Positions 40,284 to 51,145 of a DNA stretch of 64,000 nucleotides are shown piece after piece. Position numbers and translations under genes: made by a program. Position 1 is the first letter of the stretch. Every line of letters begins with the position of its first letter. The notes under the pieces are model-generated. The model was not told the DNA's origin. It saw only the letters and a program-made list of their open reading frames with translations, and ran no database searches. The DNA comes from Ewingella sp. CoE-038-23 (GTDB taxonomy: Bacteria; Pseudomonadota; Gammaproteobacteria; Enterobacterales; Enterobacteriaceae): assembly GCF_040419245.1 (NCBI RefSeq), contig NZ_JAZHOH010000001.1:1116001-1180000 (forward strand), read 5' to 3'.

Positions 40284-40285
40284 TA

Positions 40286-40321
40286 GAAAAATTCCCCAAA
40301 TATCACGACGACTATTTGGGG
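40286..40321 (-). terminator. Intrinsic terminator of modEF
   Basis: On the minus strand CCCCAAATA-(10 nt)-TATTTGGGG is followed by AATTTTT, shortly after modF and next to the distal gal operator. Confidence 0.8.
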
Positions 40322-40334
40322 ATTTAGGGCGTTT

Positions 40335-41804
<1,470 letters not shown>

Positions 41805-41928
41805 GTCTCATCCATAAATTGCAGTGATATTCTTTTCCTAGGGATAATCCCGGAACAAATTGAAGTCAATTGACGATTCTGCAAACTATCAAATCTTATT
41901 GTGCAAGATGATGATAAATAAACTCTTT

Positions 41929-42711
41929 CTAGCATAGGGTGGCTATGATTGCTTTGTCGTCGTCGAATTCAGCAAACACATTCTGGCCCTCGACTAATGA
42001 CAGTTGTGTAACAGCGGCATTGGGCACCGTGGCGCAGAGAATGTCACCACCGGCCAGGCGTAGCAGCACTTCGCTGCTCTCTTTCCCCTGTTGAATGCTC
42101 TGTATCTCGCCGGAGAGAGAGTTATCGGCGTGGGTAGCTTCAGGACTCAGGTTGACCCAAGGCGCTTTTATCAGCACCAACACCTCTTTGCCCGGTGTCA
42201 GGGCCAGTCGGTCGGCACTTTGCTCGGTCAGCGCGACGCGAATCCGGGTATTTTCATCATTGAGCAGCACTTCAATATGCTGCTGGACGGAGAGATGGTC
42301 GCGCTCAACCACTTTGCCGAAGAACTGGTTGCGGGCGCTGGTTTGCAGGGAGAAGCGTGAAATGGCGGCCAGCAGGCTGTCGAGAGGCAGGGAGTCATCC
42401 TTCAGCACGTCAAAGGCTTTTTGCTGGATTTGTGCCAGCAGATCATAGAGTTGCAATAGCCGCTCACCGTAGCGGGTGATCAGCGCGCCGCCGCCGCCTT
42501 TGCCGCCGGTGCTGCGTTCTACCAGCACCTCGTCGGCCAGTTGGTTCATTTCGTTAATCGCATCCCAGGCGCTTTTATAGCTAATGCCCGCCAGCTTCGC
42601 CCCCTGACTGATCGAACCCGTCACCTTGATCTGCTTTAAGAGTTCAATTCGACGCGGATCGGCGAACAGCTTCTGCTGTAATTTCAGGGTTAATAAGATT
42701 TCAGCTTGCAT
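41929..42711 (-). CDS. modE: Molybdate-responsive regulator ModE
   Basis: Dimeric DNA-binding protein that represses modABC when loaded with molybdate and activates some molybdoenzyme genes. 260 residues: N-terminal winged helix (about 1-110) with GSISQGAKLAGISYKSAWDAINEMNQL and the STGGKGGGGA wing, then two Mop domains (about 125-260) with SARNQFFGKV and SGEIQSIQQG. Divergent from acrZ. A ModE box precedes modA 0.5 kb away. Confidence 0.96.
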   Translation of the reverse strand: MQAEILLTLKLQQKLFADPRRIELLKQIKVTGSISQGAKLAGISYKSAWDAINEMNQLADEVLVERSTGGKGGGGALITRYGERLLQLYDLLAQIQQKAFDVLKDDSLPLDSLLAAISRFSLQTSARNQFFGKVVERDHLSVQQHIEVLLNDENTRIRVALTEQSADRLALTPGKEVLVLIKAPWVNLSPEATHADNSLSGEIQSIQQGKESSEVLLRLAGGDILCATVPNAAVTQLSLVEGQNVFAEFDDDKAIIATLC

Positions 42712-42904
42712 ATGGGGTTCCTTTGAATGCGTTTCAGCTATTGTCGCCTATCCTCTAACTGACATATAGCAGTGTGAAGGCTTTTTGCGGGGCTAAGTTG
42801 GTTAAAAGCTAAAGTATTCTGCTGTTATGGCTGCTATTATCGACAACAGTAATGCTTTTAACACCGCCACTTGGGCGCGTGTCAGCCAGTTAAGTGAGGC
42901 TATC

Positions 42905-43075
42905 ATGTTAGAACTTTTAGGAAGTTTGGTTTTCGCCGTGGTCATGGTGCCTATCTTTATTGCCTTGATTCTTGGGTTGATTTGGGGATTGGGCGAAGTG
43001 TTCAACGTGCTTTCCAATATCGGTCACTCTAAAGAGAGCCGTAATCAGCAGCAACAAGAGCAACAGCATCGTTAA
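42905..43075 (+). CDS. acrZ: AcrAB-TolC efflux accessory protein AcrZ
   Basis: Small inner-membrane protein that binds AcrB and widens its substrate handling. 56 residues, [34 protein letters not shown], one bent helix and a Gln-rich tail slightly longer than the 49-residue E. coli form. GAGG lies before the ATG at 42905; a longer frame from 42827 lacks similarity. It keeps its E. coli place between modE and modA. Confidence 0.93.
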   Translation: MLELLGSLVFAVVMVPIFIALILGLIWGLGEVFNVLSNIGHSKESRNQQQQEQQHR

Positions 43076-43097
43076 GCTGGTGGCAAGATTCTCTAAA

Positions 43098-43127
43098 GAA
43101 CCCGATTTTAACATCGGGTTTTTTTAT
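43098..43127 (+). terminator. Intrinsic terminator of acrZ
   Basis: CCCGAT-(6 nt)-ATCGGG stem followed by a run of seven or more T. Confidence 0.9.
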
Positions 43128-43237
43128 TCCTTATGTAAACCACACACCCTTCTGCACCCTTTCTTTCTGTCCCAGATCAAAAACCTTTAAGTTCCTCAAA
43201 GCCCTGCCGATAAATCGAATGACAAGACTGTTTTCCA

Positions 43238-43262
43238 CGCTATATTAACGCCTATATAACGA
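43238..43262. promoter_or_regulatory. ModE box upstream of modA
   Basis: CGCTATATT-AACGCC-TATATAACG is an inverted repeat of the ModE type (E. coli form TCGTTATAT-spacer-TACATAACG), 28 bases before the modA start. It predicts molybdate repression of modABC. Confidence 0.85.
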
Positions 43263-43289
43263 TGCGTTCTATCAACGAGGAAACATAAA

Positions 43290-44063
43290 ATGAGTACTTC
43301 TTGGGGTAAATTAATCGCCTGTTCCGTGCTGGTGGCGGGCCTGGCAGCTCAGGCCCAGGCTGCGGATAAAATCACCGTGTTTGCCGCCGCTTCGCTGACC
43401 AACGCGATGCAGGACATTGCCGCCCAGTATCAGAAAGAGAAGGGCGTGCAGGTCGTCTCTTCCTTTGCTTCCTCCTCGACGCTGGCTCGCCAGATTGAGC
43501 AGGGCGCGCCGGCAGACCTGTTTATTTCTGCCGACCAGCAGTGGATGGATTACAGCATCAGCAAGCAGCAAATTGTTGAAAATACTCGCTATACTCTGCT
43601 GGGTAACGAGCTGGTGCTGGTGGCAGCTAAAATCAGTAAAATCGACAACGTCGAGATTGATGACAAAACCCAGTGGACCAAGTTGCTGGGCGATAGCCGT
43701 CTGGCGGTGGGCGACCCTGACCACGTTCCGGCGGGCATTTATGCCAAAGAAGCCCTGCAAAAGCTGGGTGCCTGGAGCACCCTTGAGCCGAAACTGGCGC
43801 GCGCCAGCGATGTTCGCGGCGCACTGGCCTTGGTCGAACGTGAAGAAGCCCCGCTGGGGATTGTTTATGGCTCAGACGCCATTGCCAGTAAAAAAGTCAA
43901 AGTGGTGGGTACCTTCCCGGCATCCAGCCACAAGCCGGTCGAATACCCAATGGCCATTGTTAAAGATCACGAAAAGCCTGAAGTTCGCGCGTTTTATGAC
44001 TATCTGAAAACGCCGGCGGCCTCAGCCATTTTCAAACAATATGGATTTGCGCCCAAAGAATGA
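43290..44063 (+). CDS. modA: Molybdate-binding periplasmic protein
   Basis: High-affinity molybdate/tungstate receptor of the ModABC importer. 257 residues with signal peptide about 1-24 (ending AQAQA). Ligand regions include FAAASLTNAMQDI, SFASSSTLARQIEQGAPADLFISAD and VYGSDA. AACGAGGA is the ribosome site. It overlaps modB by 4 bases. Confidence 0.97.
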   Translation: MSTSWGKLIACSVLVAGLAAQAQAADKITVFAAASLTNAMQDIAAQYQKEKGVQVVSSFASSSTLARQIEQGAPADLFISADQQWMDYSISKQQIVENTRYTLLGNELVLVAAKISKIDNVEIDDKTQWTKLLGDSRLAVGDPDHVPAGIYAKEALQKLGAWSTLEPKLARASDVRGALALVEREEAPLGIVYGSDAIASKKVKVVGTFPASSHKPVEYPMAIVKDHEKPEVRAFYDYLKTPAASAIFKQYGFAPKE

Positions 44064-44749
44064 TGTTGAGTGAATATGAGTGGCAGGCGGTACTTTTAAG
44101 TCTGAAGGTGTCCAGTCTGGCCGTAGTGTGCAGCTTGCCGCTTGGTATTCTGATGGCGTGGGTGTTGGTCCGCTGCCGTTTTCCCGGCAAATCCCTGCTC
44201 GACAGTATTATCCATTTGCCGCTGGTGCTGCCGCCGGTGGTGATTGGCTATTTGCTGCTGGTGGTGATGGGGCGGCGCGGCGTGGTGGGCGAGTGGCTCT
44301 ACCACTGGTTTGGCTTCAGCTTTAGCTTTAGTTGGCATGGCGCGGTATTGGCCTCGGCGGTGGTGGCCTTTCCGCTGATGGTGCGCGCTATCCGGCTGGC
44401 GCTGGAGGCGGTGGACACCAAGCTGGAGCTGGCCGCCCGCACCCTCGGCGCGTCGCCGTGGCGCGTCTTCTTCACCATCACGCTGCCTCTCTCGGTGCCG
44501 GGGATCATCGTCGGCATCGTGCTGGCCTTCGCCCGCTCCCTCGGCGAGTTTGGCGCCACCATCACTTTTGTCTCCAATATTCCCGGCGAAACCCGCACCA
44601 TCCCACTGGCGATGTACACCCTGATTGAAACCCCCGGCGCAGAAGGCGCGGCGGCGCGGCTCTGCGTATTGGCGATTATTCTGTCACTGGCTTCCTTAAT
44701 GATTTCCGACTGGCTGGCGAAACGCAGCCGCATTCGGCTGGGGGGCTGA
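44060..44749 (+). CDS. modB: Molybdate ABC transporter permease
   Basis: Membrane subunit of ModABC, 229 residues with about five helices. The ATPase-contact loop is [27 protein letters not shown] and is followed by [24 protein letters not shown], the usual ModB signature. It overlaps modA by 4 bases and modC by one base (TGATG). Confidence 0.97.
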   Translation: MMLSEYEWQAVLLSLKVSSLAVVCSLPLGILMAWVLVRCRFPGKSLLDSIIHLPLVLPPVVIGYLLLVVMGRRGVVGEWLYHWFGFSFSFSWHGAVLASAVVAFPLMVRAIRLALEAVDTKLELAARTLGASPWRVFFTITLPLSVPGIIVGIVLAFARSLGEFGATITFVSNIPGETRTIPLAMYTLIETPGAEGAAARLCVLAIILSLASLMISDWLAKRSRIRLGG

Positions 44750-45810
44750 TGCTAGAACTCGACTTCAGCCAGCAGCTTGGCGACCTGACCCTTCAGGTGA
44801 CGCAAAACCTGCCTGCGCAGGGGATCACGGCGATTTTTGGCCTGTCCGGCGCGGGGAAAACCTCACTGATTAACGCCATCGGCGGGCTGACAAAGCCTGA
44901 AACCGGCCGCATCGCGCTAAACAATCGGCCACTGTTCGATGCCGAAAAAGGTCTCTGCCTGCCGCCGGAAAAGCGCCGCATTGGCTATGTATTTCAGGAC
45001 GCGCGCCTGTTCCCGCACTATCGGGTGCAGGGCAATTTGCAGTATGGCATGGCGACCTCGATGCGCGGGCAGTTCGACAGCATTGTGGCGCTGCTCGGCA
45101 TTGGGCATTTGCTCAACCGTTTCCCGCTGACGCTGTCTGGTGGCGAAAAACAGCGAGTGGCGATTGGCCGTGCTCTGCTCACCGCCCCTGAAATCTTGTT
45201 GATGGACGAGCCGCTGGCCGCGCTGGATTTACCGCGTAAACGCGAGCTGATGCCTTATCTGGAGAGGCTGGCGAAAGAGGTCAATATCCCGATTCTCTAT
45301 GTCACTCACAGTCTGGATGAGATCCTGCGTCTGGCCGAGAAAGTGCTGGTGCTGGACAACGGCAGCGTGCTGGCGATGGGCGATTTGGAAGAGGTGTGGG
45401 CCAGCAATATCATGCGCCCGTGGCTGCCGCGCGAGGAGCAGAGCAGCGTGCTCAACGTCAGCGTGCTGGAGCACCATCCGCGCTATGACATGACCGCCTT
45501 GGCTATCGGCGATCAGCGCCTGTGGATCGGCAAAGTTGACGCCGCCGAGGGTACATCAATGCGCGTGCGGGTGAACGCCGCCGACGTCTCGCTGGTGCTG
45601 CAACCCACCGCCAACAACAGCAGTATTCGCAACATTCTGCCCGCCAAGGTGCTGGAGTGTCTGGAGATTGGTTCACAGGTGGAAGTGAAGCTGGCCATGG
45701 CCGATCATATCATCTGGGCGCGCATCACCCCGTGGGCCAGAGACGAGCTGATGATCCGCCCCGGCCAGTGGCTCTACGCGCAGATCAAGAGTGTGTCGCT
45801 GAGTCGATAA
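44749..45810 (+). CDS. modC: Molybdate ABC transporter ATPase
   Basis: ATPase subunit of the molybdate importer, 353 residues. Walker [11 protein letters not shown] (about residue 30), signature [15 protein letters not shown] and Walker [13 protein letters not shown] form the ABC domain; a C-terminal Mop/TOBE domain (about 290-353) with [21 protein letters not shown] may sense molybdate. Ends the modABC operon; no clear terminator is seen before the Fic gene. Confidence 0.97.
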   Translation: MLELDFSQQLGDLTLQVTQNLPAQGITAIFGLSGAGKTSLINAIGGLTKPETGRIALNNRPLFDAEKGLCLPPEKRRIGYVFQDARLFPHYRVQGNLQYGMATSMRGQFDSIVALLGIGHLLNRFPLTLSGGEKQRVAIGRALLTAPEILLMDEPLAALDLPRKRELMPYLERLAKEVNIPILYVTHSLDEILRLAEKVLVLDNGSVLAMGDLEEVWASNIMRPWLPREEQSSVLNVSVLEHHPRYDMTALAIGDQRLWIGKVDAAEGTSMRVRVNAADVSLVLQPTANNSSIRNILPAKVLECLEIGSQVEVKLAMADHIIWARITPWARDELMIRPGQWLYAQIKSVSLSR

Positions 45811-45884
45811 AACCCAGATTGCTTGCAAATTGAGCCAAAGCAGAACATCATTCATCTCAATAATTCAATTTTTTGAGGTGAAAG

Positions 45885-47249
45885 ATGAAGGTCAAACGTC
45901 CTCCAGCGCTGCTCGCCGTGGGTCAAATACCCGGCGATGCGCTTACCGCCACCTTTCCCTTCGTCTCTGTAGTCAATGAAAAGGGCCAATATCTACATTG
46001 GGATGCCCTAAGGCATCGCATTCCTGCTGGGATTAACCCGCAAATCTTCTGGTCACTCACCACCATTGTGCGTCGCGCCAACGGGCGTTTGCTGACCCTT
46101 AATGGTTACGATTTCAACCAGTTGGCTTTCCTCAATATCACGCCGCAAATGCAGCAGACTATCTCGATGGTCGATAGGCTGGCGACGTCGGGCGGCGAGA
46201 GCGAACTGCTGGAGCCCCTGTTCGCCTCGCGCCACTTGCTTGAGGAGCTGCGTGCTGAAGAGTCGATTTCATCCAGCCAGTTAGAAGGGGCGGCCACCAC
46301 CAGCCGCGTCGCGCTAGAGATGATTAAAGTCAATCGCGCGCCGCGAGATGAGAGCGAAAAAATGATCATGGGGAATTTCCACATGATGGAATACGTCAAT
46401 GCCCATTGTTCAGAAGATCTCAGTTTGGCAAATTTTAAGGAGTTACACGCCATCGCCGTGGGGGAGATTAATGACCAAAAATATCGCCCGGGGGAGTTTC
46501 GCCATTCAGACGACGTGGTGGTGGCGGATATTCAAAATGAAATCATTCATAACCCGCCGACCTATACCGAGGTCGAACTCAGGCTGTCGCTATTATTCAA
46601 ATGGGCTAACCAGCCCCACGAGCGGCAGGAGGGGAAAGAGTACCTTCATCCGTTAATCAAAGCCTGCATCCTGCATTTCATGATTGGGTTTATTCATCCG
46701 TTTAATGATGGCAATGGCCGCGCGGCAAGGGCGCTGTTCTATTGGTACATGCTGCGCTGCGGCTATTCGGCCTTTCGCCATATCTCAATCAGCAAGCTGC
46801 TGAAAAATGCCTCAACGGCCTACGCAAAGTCCTATTGTTATTCCGAGACGGATGACATGGATTTGACCTATTTCGTTGATTATCAATGCAGCATTGTTGG
46901 GCGGGCTTTGAATGAGTACGTGGATTACATTCACCACATGGTGAAGGTGCGGGATGAGCTGAATAGGTTTTTGTATGAGTCAGAAATTGGCGCAACATTA
47001 AACGAACGCCAGAAAAACCTGCTCAACGTGGCTTTTGCCCGGCCGGAAAATATCTTTACCGTGGCGGAAGTCAGGGAGCGGCTGGGCGTGTCCGACAACA
47101 CGGCGAGGAAGGATTTAACTGTCTTGGCTGAGCTGGGTTTATTGCGAACCCATAAAGACGGTAAAGAGACGGTTTACGTTTCGCCAAAAAGTCCGCCGCA
47201 GGTCAGTCAGTGGAAAAATCAGGCACGGCCCAAAGGCAGTGCCTGGTAA
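45885..47249 (+). CDS. Fic family protein with C-terminal winged helix
   Basis: Predicted AMP-transferase or related enzyme of the Fic fold, 454 residues. The catalytic loop HPFNDGNGRAAR (His271 to Arg282) is complete. An N-terminal inhibitory helix of the form S-x-x-x-E-G is present (Ser130 to Gly135, SSQLEG), which places it in the self-inhibited class II. An N-terminal Fic_N-like part precedes it and the C-terminus (about 395-450) has a DNA-binding-like winged helix (FTVAEVRERLGVSDNTARKDLTVLAELGLL). GAGGTG lies 6 bases before the ATG. It separates modC from ybhA, which are adjacent in E. coli, so it is an accessory insertion. No antitoxin gene is seen next to it. The target is unknown. Confidence 0.9.
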   Translation: MKVKRPPALLAVGQIPGDALTATFPFVSVVNEKGQYLHWDALRHRIPAGINPQIFWSLTTIVRRANGRLLTLNGYDFNQLAFLNITPQMQQTISMVDRLATSGGESELLEPLFASRHLLEELRAEESISSSQLEGAATTSRVALEMIKVNRAPRDESEKMIMGNFHMMEYVNAHCSEDLSLANFKELHAIAVGEINDQKYRPGEFRHSDDVVVADIQNEIIHNPPTYTEVELRLSLLFKWANQPHERQEGKEYLHPLIKACILHFMIGFIHPFNDGNGRAARALFYWYMLRCGYSAFRHISISKLLKNASTAYAKSYCYSETDDMDLTYFVDYQCSIVGRALNEYVDYIHHMVKVRDELNRFLYESEIGATLNERQKNLLNVAFARPENIFTVAEVRERLGVSDNTARKDLTVLAELGLLRTHKDGKETVYVSPKSPPQVSQWKNQARPKGSAW

Positions 47250-47264
47250 TAGTCTGGAGCGGGA

Positions 47265-48086
47265 TTAACCCAACACCTTCGTGCGAATCACCTCGGCGAT
47301 GCCCGGCTGTTCGTTGTCGGCGATGACCAGACCGGCACGCTGTTTGATAGCGTCGTCGGCGTTGCCCATGGCGACGCCGAGGCCGACATTTTCTAGCATG
47401 CTCAGGTCATTGTAGTTGTCGCCGAAGGCGATGACGTCGGCCATGCTCATACCTTGCGACTCCACCCACTCCTGCAAGCGGCGGCCTTTGCTGTTGCCCT
47501 GTTTCGCGACGTCTACCTGATCGTGCCACGACCATTCGCAGGCCAGACCTAAATCATCTTCTACCTGCTTGGCGAAGGCGCGCAGGGCGTCGAGATCTTC
47601 ATGGGAGGTGGCGAATTTCCACACCGAGTTAGCCTGATCGGCGGCGTCACGCAGGCTGTCGACTTTGACGATATTCGGCCGCTGGCCCTGCGGCAGCGCT
47701 TCACCCCAAACGATAGAGCGGCTGACGTGGCCGTTTAAATGCTGATACAGCATGGCATCGTCCACGTAGAGCAGGCCGTGGATGCCGTGATGCTCGAGCA
47801 GATCCACCACTTTTTTGGCTTTGATTTTATCCATTGGGTCAGAGGTGATGACTTTGCGCGCGTGGTAATCGTACAGGTAAGTGCCGTTACAGCAGATGGC
47901 CGGAGTATCGAGCTGCAAGGCCTGATAGAACGGGTGGATCGCCACGTGATGGCGGCCGGTGACCACAATCACTTTCACACCCTGTGAGCGGGCTTCGGCC
48001 AGCACGGCCAGAGATTCAGGGAGAATACGTTTTTGACGGTCCAGCAGGGTGCCGTCTAAATCAAGCGCAATTACGCGATAGGTCAT
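47265..48086 (-). CDS. ybhA: HAD-family phosphatase YbhA (pyridoxal phosphatase)
   Basis: Cof-type haloacid-dehalogenase phosphatase; E. coli YbhA hydrolyses pyridoxal phosphate and some sugar phosphates. 273 residues with motif I ALDLDGTLLD, motif II VIVVTGRH, a C2 cap (about 85-190), Lys in the QGNSKGRRLQEW segment and motif IV VIAFGDNYNDLSML. Converges with the Fic gene at a 15-base gap and is divergent from pgl. Confidence 0.93.
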   Translation of the reverse strand: MTYRVIALDLDGTLLDRQKRILPESLAVLAEARSQGVKVIVVTGRHHVAIHPFYQALQLDTPAICCNGTYLYDYHARKVITSDPMDKIKAKKVVDLLEHHGIHGLLYVDDAMLYQHLNGHVSRSIVWGEALPQGQRPNIVKVDSLRDAADQANSVWKFATSHEDLDALRAFAKQVEDDLGLACEWSWHDQVDVAKQGNSKGRRLQEWVESQGMSMADVIAFGDNYNDLSMLENVGLGVAMGNADDAIKQRAGLVIADNEQPGIAEVIRTKVLG

Positions 48087-48196
48087 AGTTAGCTCGTAAG
48101 GTTTTCAGAGAATTGAAGAAATTTCACCCATGTTACACCTTAAAAACCGCTGATAAAACCTTGGAGAAGAGCATAAAGGCCACCTCCACAGGCTGG

Positions 48197-48210
48197 GTTA
48201 TCGTGGTAAC
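48197..48210. promoter_or_regulatory. Operator-like palindrome upstream of pgl
   Basis: GTTATCGTGGTAAC, flanked to give GGTTA-N6-TAACC, 70 bases before pgl. It differs at two positions from the palindrome upstream of aphA. No known regulator is assigned. Confidence 0.35.
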
Positions 48211-48279
48211 CTGAGCTACGCTTGAATGACTTAACGTATGCCCGAATAAAAATTAATCCGGTGTTAATAAGGAGATGTA

Positions 48280-49281
48280 ATGAAGCAAGTTGTCTACGTT
48301 GCCAGCCCTGAGAGCCAGCAAATTCACGTATTTCGTCTGAGCGAAAACGGCGAGCTGAGCCCGCTGCAAATCGTTGACGTGCCTGGTCAGGTTCAGCCAA
48401 TGGTTATTCATCCTGATGGTCATCGTTTATATGTCGGCGTGCGCCCAGAGTTTGGCATTCTGACCTACCGCATTGACCACGAAGGCAAGCTGGAACAGGC
48501 AGGCATGGCGCCGCTGCCGGGCAGCCCGACCCACGTCGGCACTGACCTACAGGGCCGCTTCTTGTTCTCGGCGTCTTACAGCTTCAACAATGTCAGCATT
48601 CATCCCATCAATGAAGAAGGCATCGTCACCGCGCCAATTCACGTGCTGGAAGATATTCAGGCGCCGCACTCGGCCAATATCGACCCGACCAACCAGTTGC
48701 TGATGATCCCGGCGCTGAAAGAAGACCGCATCCGCCTGTTTGATTTCAGCCTGCAAGGCGCGGCGACGCCGCACCACGTGGAAGCGCTGAAAACCAAGAC
48801 CGGCGCGGGCCCGCGTCATATGGCTTTCCACCCGAATCAGCACTTTGCGTACTGCATTAACGAGCTGGACAGCAGCGTCGATGTCTATCAGAAAGACGTG
48901 ACCAGCGGCGAATACCACAATGTTCAGTCACTGAACATCATGCCGGCTGATTTCAAAGACACGCGTTGGGCGGCGGACATTCACATCACGCCAAACGGCA
49001 AATTCCTCTACGCCTGCGACCGTACCGCCAGCCTGATCTCCGTGCTCAGCGTGTCCGAAGATGGCAGCGTGCTGGAGCTGTTGGGGCATCACGCCACCCA
49101 GACTCAGCCGCGCGGCTTCAACATTGACCATCAGGGCCAGTTTGTTATCACGGCAGGTCAAAAATCTAACGGCATCGAAGTGGCGAAGATTGACCAAACC
49201 AGCGGTGCGCTGACCACGCTGAAAGAGTACCCGGTGGGCAAAGGCCCAATGTGGGTGAGCATTCTTGACCTGAGAAATTAA
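48280..49281 (+). CDS. pgl: 6-phosphogluconolactonase
   Basis: Hydrolyses 6-phosphogluconolactone in the oxidative pentose phosphate pathway. 333 residues of seven-bladed beta-propeller type (YbhE family), [18 protein letters not shown] at the start; [50 protein letters not shown] and [14 protein letters not shown] are near-identical to E. coli Pgl. AAGGAG lies 7 bases before the ATG. Followed by a terminator. Confidence 0.96.
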   Translation: MKQVVYVASPESQQIHVFRLSENGELSPLQIVDVPGQVQPMVIHPDGHRLYVGVRPEFGILTYRIDHEGKLEQAGMAPLPGSPTHVGTDLQGRFLFSASYSFNNVSIHPINEEGIVTAPIHVLEDIQAPHSANIDPTNQLLMIPALKEDRIRLFDFSLQGAATPHHVEALKTKTGAGPRHMAFHPNQHFAYCINELDSSVDVYQKDVTSGEYHNVQSLNIMPADFKDTRWAADIHITPNGKFLYACDRTASLISVLSVSEDGSVLELLGHHATQTQPRGFNIDHQGQFVITAGQKSNGIEVAKIDQTSGALTTLKEYPVGKGPMWVSILDLRN

Positions 49282-49334
49282 GCCGGCTTATGAGTCGCCA
49301 TTTTTTCGGCGAACTCAAGTGCTGCAAAAAACTG

Positions 49335-49363
49335 CCCCGACCCTGACAAGTCGGGGTTTTTTA
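49335..49363 (+). terminator. Intrinsic terminator of pgl
   Basis: CCCCGA-(10 nt)-TCGGGG stem followed by six T. Confidence 0.88.
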
Positions 49364-49422
49364 TTACTTTTTTGTTAAAAATACACTTCGTGCCATTGAT
49401 TAGAATTATTTTCATCTCCCTC

Positions 49423-49449
49423 TAAACATTGTGGCCTCCTTGTCGATAA
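49423..49449 (+). promoter_or_regulatory. Sigma-28 (FliA) promoter of the chemoreceptor gene
   Basis: TAAACATT, an 11-base spacer and GTCGATAA match the flagellar sigma-28 consensus TAAAGTTT-N11-GCCGATAA in spacing and at 12 of 16 positions. It lies about 100 bases before the chemoreceptor start, as expected for a class III flagellar gene. Confidence 0.75.
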
Positions 49450-49552
49450 CTCTCCCCGTTACCAACACCGAATGTTCCCATCATATTTCGTGTCACAGGA
49501 TAGGTTGGGCGCAAACAGTTATTTATTAACAATAATAAACAGGGAGAGCAGG

Positions 49553-51073
49553 ATGAGTTTATTTTCAGGGATCACCCGCATTTTCAATAACGCCAACATC
49601 GCTACCAAGCTAGCCGCAGGATTCACGCTGGTTCTGCTGCTCGGTTCCTCGATTGCCGCCTCAGGCATTTACCATCTCACCAGCATTAGCGAGCGAGCCG
49701 AAAAGGCCACGCTGCTCAAGAAAGTGAATGATTTACTGGCCGAAGCCAAATACACCCGGCTTTCGTATATGGCGAATCATGACCAGAAGTTTGTCGAGCA
49801 AAACCGTCAGGCGCTCGACAAGTTAGAAGTGCGACTGGCAGAAGTGGCAACCTACCACTGGCAGCCGGTCGATCAGGCGCAGGTTGACGCCATGCCGGAG
49901 AATATCCGCCGTTACCGTGAAAACTGGCAGCACACGCTGAACCCGCCAGCGGGCAGCGATCCGCAGCAAATCAGCGACAGCCTGGCGGCGGCCGGACTGG
50001 CCCTGACCTCGGCGTCGGACCAGCTTCTCAACCACGAAATGGCCTACACCCAAGAGGAAGTCAGCCGCACCATCAAAGAGATGCTGATCATCATCACTAT
50101 TGCCATTCTGACCGGGGCACTGCTGTCGTGGCGCATGACGCGCCAAATCACCGTGCCGCTGCGCCACACGCTGGACGTGGCCCAGCGCATCGCGGCGGGC
50201 GACTTAACCGCGCACATTCGCAGCCAAAGCAATGACGAAGTGGGGCAGCTCACCCGCGCCGTGGAGGGGATGAACCAGAACCTGCGCGGCATCATTGGGG
50301 ATATCCGCAATGGCGTGACCCAAGTGACCCGCGCCTCGAGTGAAATCGCGGCGGGCAACATTGACCTTTCTGCCAGAACGGAGCAGCAGGCGTCGGCGCT
50401 GGGGCAGACGGCAGCCAGCATGGAAGAGCTGACCGCGACGGTGAAGCAAAACGCCGATAACGCCAGTCAGGCCAGCAAACTGGCTTCTTCTGCCGCCGAC
50501 ACGGCAGGGCGCGGCGGCAAGCTGGTTAGCGACGTGGTGGGGGTGATGAAAGACATCGCCGTCAGCTCGAAGCAGATTTCTGAAATCACCTCGGTCATCA
50601 ACAGCATCGCCTTCCAGACCAATATTCTGGCGCTGAATGCCGCGGTTGAAGCCGCGCGCGCCGGAGAGCAGGGGCGCGGTTTTGCCGTGGTGGCCAGCGA
50701 AGTGCGCAATCTGGCACAGCGCAGCGGGCAGGCGGCAAAAGAGATTGAAACCCTGATTGGCCTGTCGGTGAGCAAAGTCAACAGCGGCTCGGCGCTGGTG
50801 GGCAAGGCCGGGGACACCATGGAAGAGATTGTCCAGTCGGTGAGCCACGTGACCAGCATCATTCATGAGATTGCCTCGGCGTCGGAAGAGCAGAGCCGCG
50901 GCATCGGCCAGATAGCGCTGGCGGTGGCGGAAATGGACACCGTGACCCAGCAGAACTCGGCGCTGGTGCAGCAGTCGGCCAACGCCGCCGCGTCGCTGGA
51001 CGAGCAGGCGGTAAATCTCGAAGAGACGGTGGCTATTTTCCGCCTCGGCAATGAGCCGGTCGCGCAAGCCTAA
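49553..51073 (+). CDS. Methyl-accepting chemotaxis protein
   Basis: Transmembrane chemoreceptor, 506 residues. Helix 1 about 21-42, a periplasmic four-helix-bundle-like domain of about 135 residues, helix 2 about 177-193, HAMP about 194-246, then the methylation and signalling helices with the hairpin tip around [52 protein letters not shown]. No NWETF-type C-terminal pentapeptide for CheR/CheB is seen; the protein ends EPVAQA. The ATG at 49553 with AGGGAGAGCAGG in front is preferred over a frame starting 27 codons earlier. No chemotaxis neighbours; expression is likely coupled to flagella through the sigma-28 promoter. Ligand unknown. Confidence 0.93.
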   Translation: MSLFSGITRIFNNANIATKLAAGFTLVLLLGSSIAASGIYHLTSISERAEKATLLKKVNDLLAEAKYTRLSYMANHDQKFVEQNRQALDKLEVRLAEVATYHWQPVDQAQVDAMPENIRRYRENWQHTLNPPAGSDPQQISDSLAAAGLALTSASDQLLNHEMAYTQEEVSRTIKEMLIIITIAILTGALLSWRMTRQITVPLRHTLDVAQRIAAGDLTAHIRSQSNDEVGQLTRAVEGMNQNLRGIIGDIRNGVTQVTRASSEIAAGNIDLSARTEQQASALGQTAASMEELTATVKQNADNASQASKLASSAADTAGRGGKLVSDVVGVMKDIAVSSKQISEITSVINSIAFQTNILALNAAVEAARAGEQGRGFAVVASEVRNLAQRSGQAAKEIETLIGLSVSKVNSGSALVGKAGDTMEEIVQSVSHVTSIIHEIASASEEQSRGIGQIALAVAEMDTVTQQNSALVQQSANAAASLDEQAVNLEETVAIFRLGNEPVAQA

Positions 51074-51095
51074 TTTGTTCTGAATTCTTGCCAAT

Positions 51096-51131
51096 AAAAA
51101 AGCCGCTGAGCATCTACTCAGCGGCTTTTTT
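51096..51131. terminator. Bidirectional terminator chemoreceptor/ybhC
   Basis: AAAAAGCCGCTGAG-CATCTA-CTCAGCGGCTTTTT, a long perfect stem between convergent genes. Confidence 0.93.
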
Positions 51132-51145
51132 CGATCCTAGCAGGC

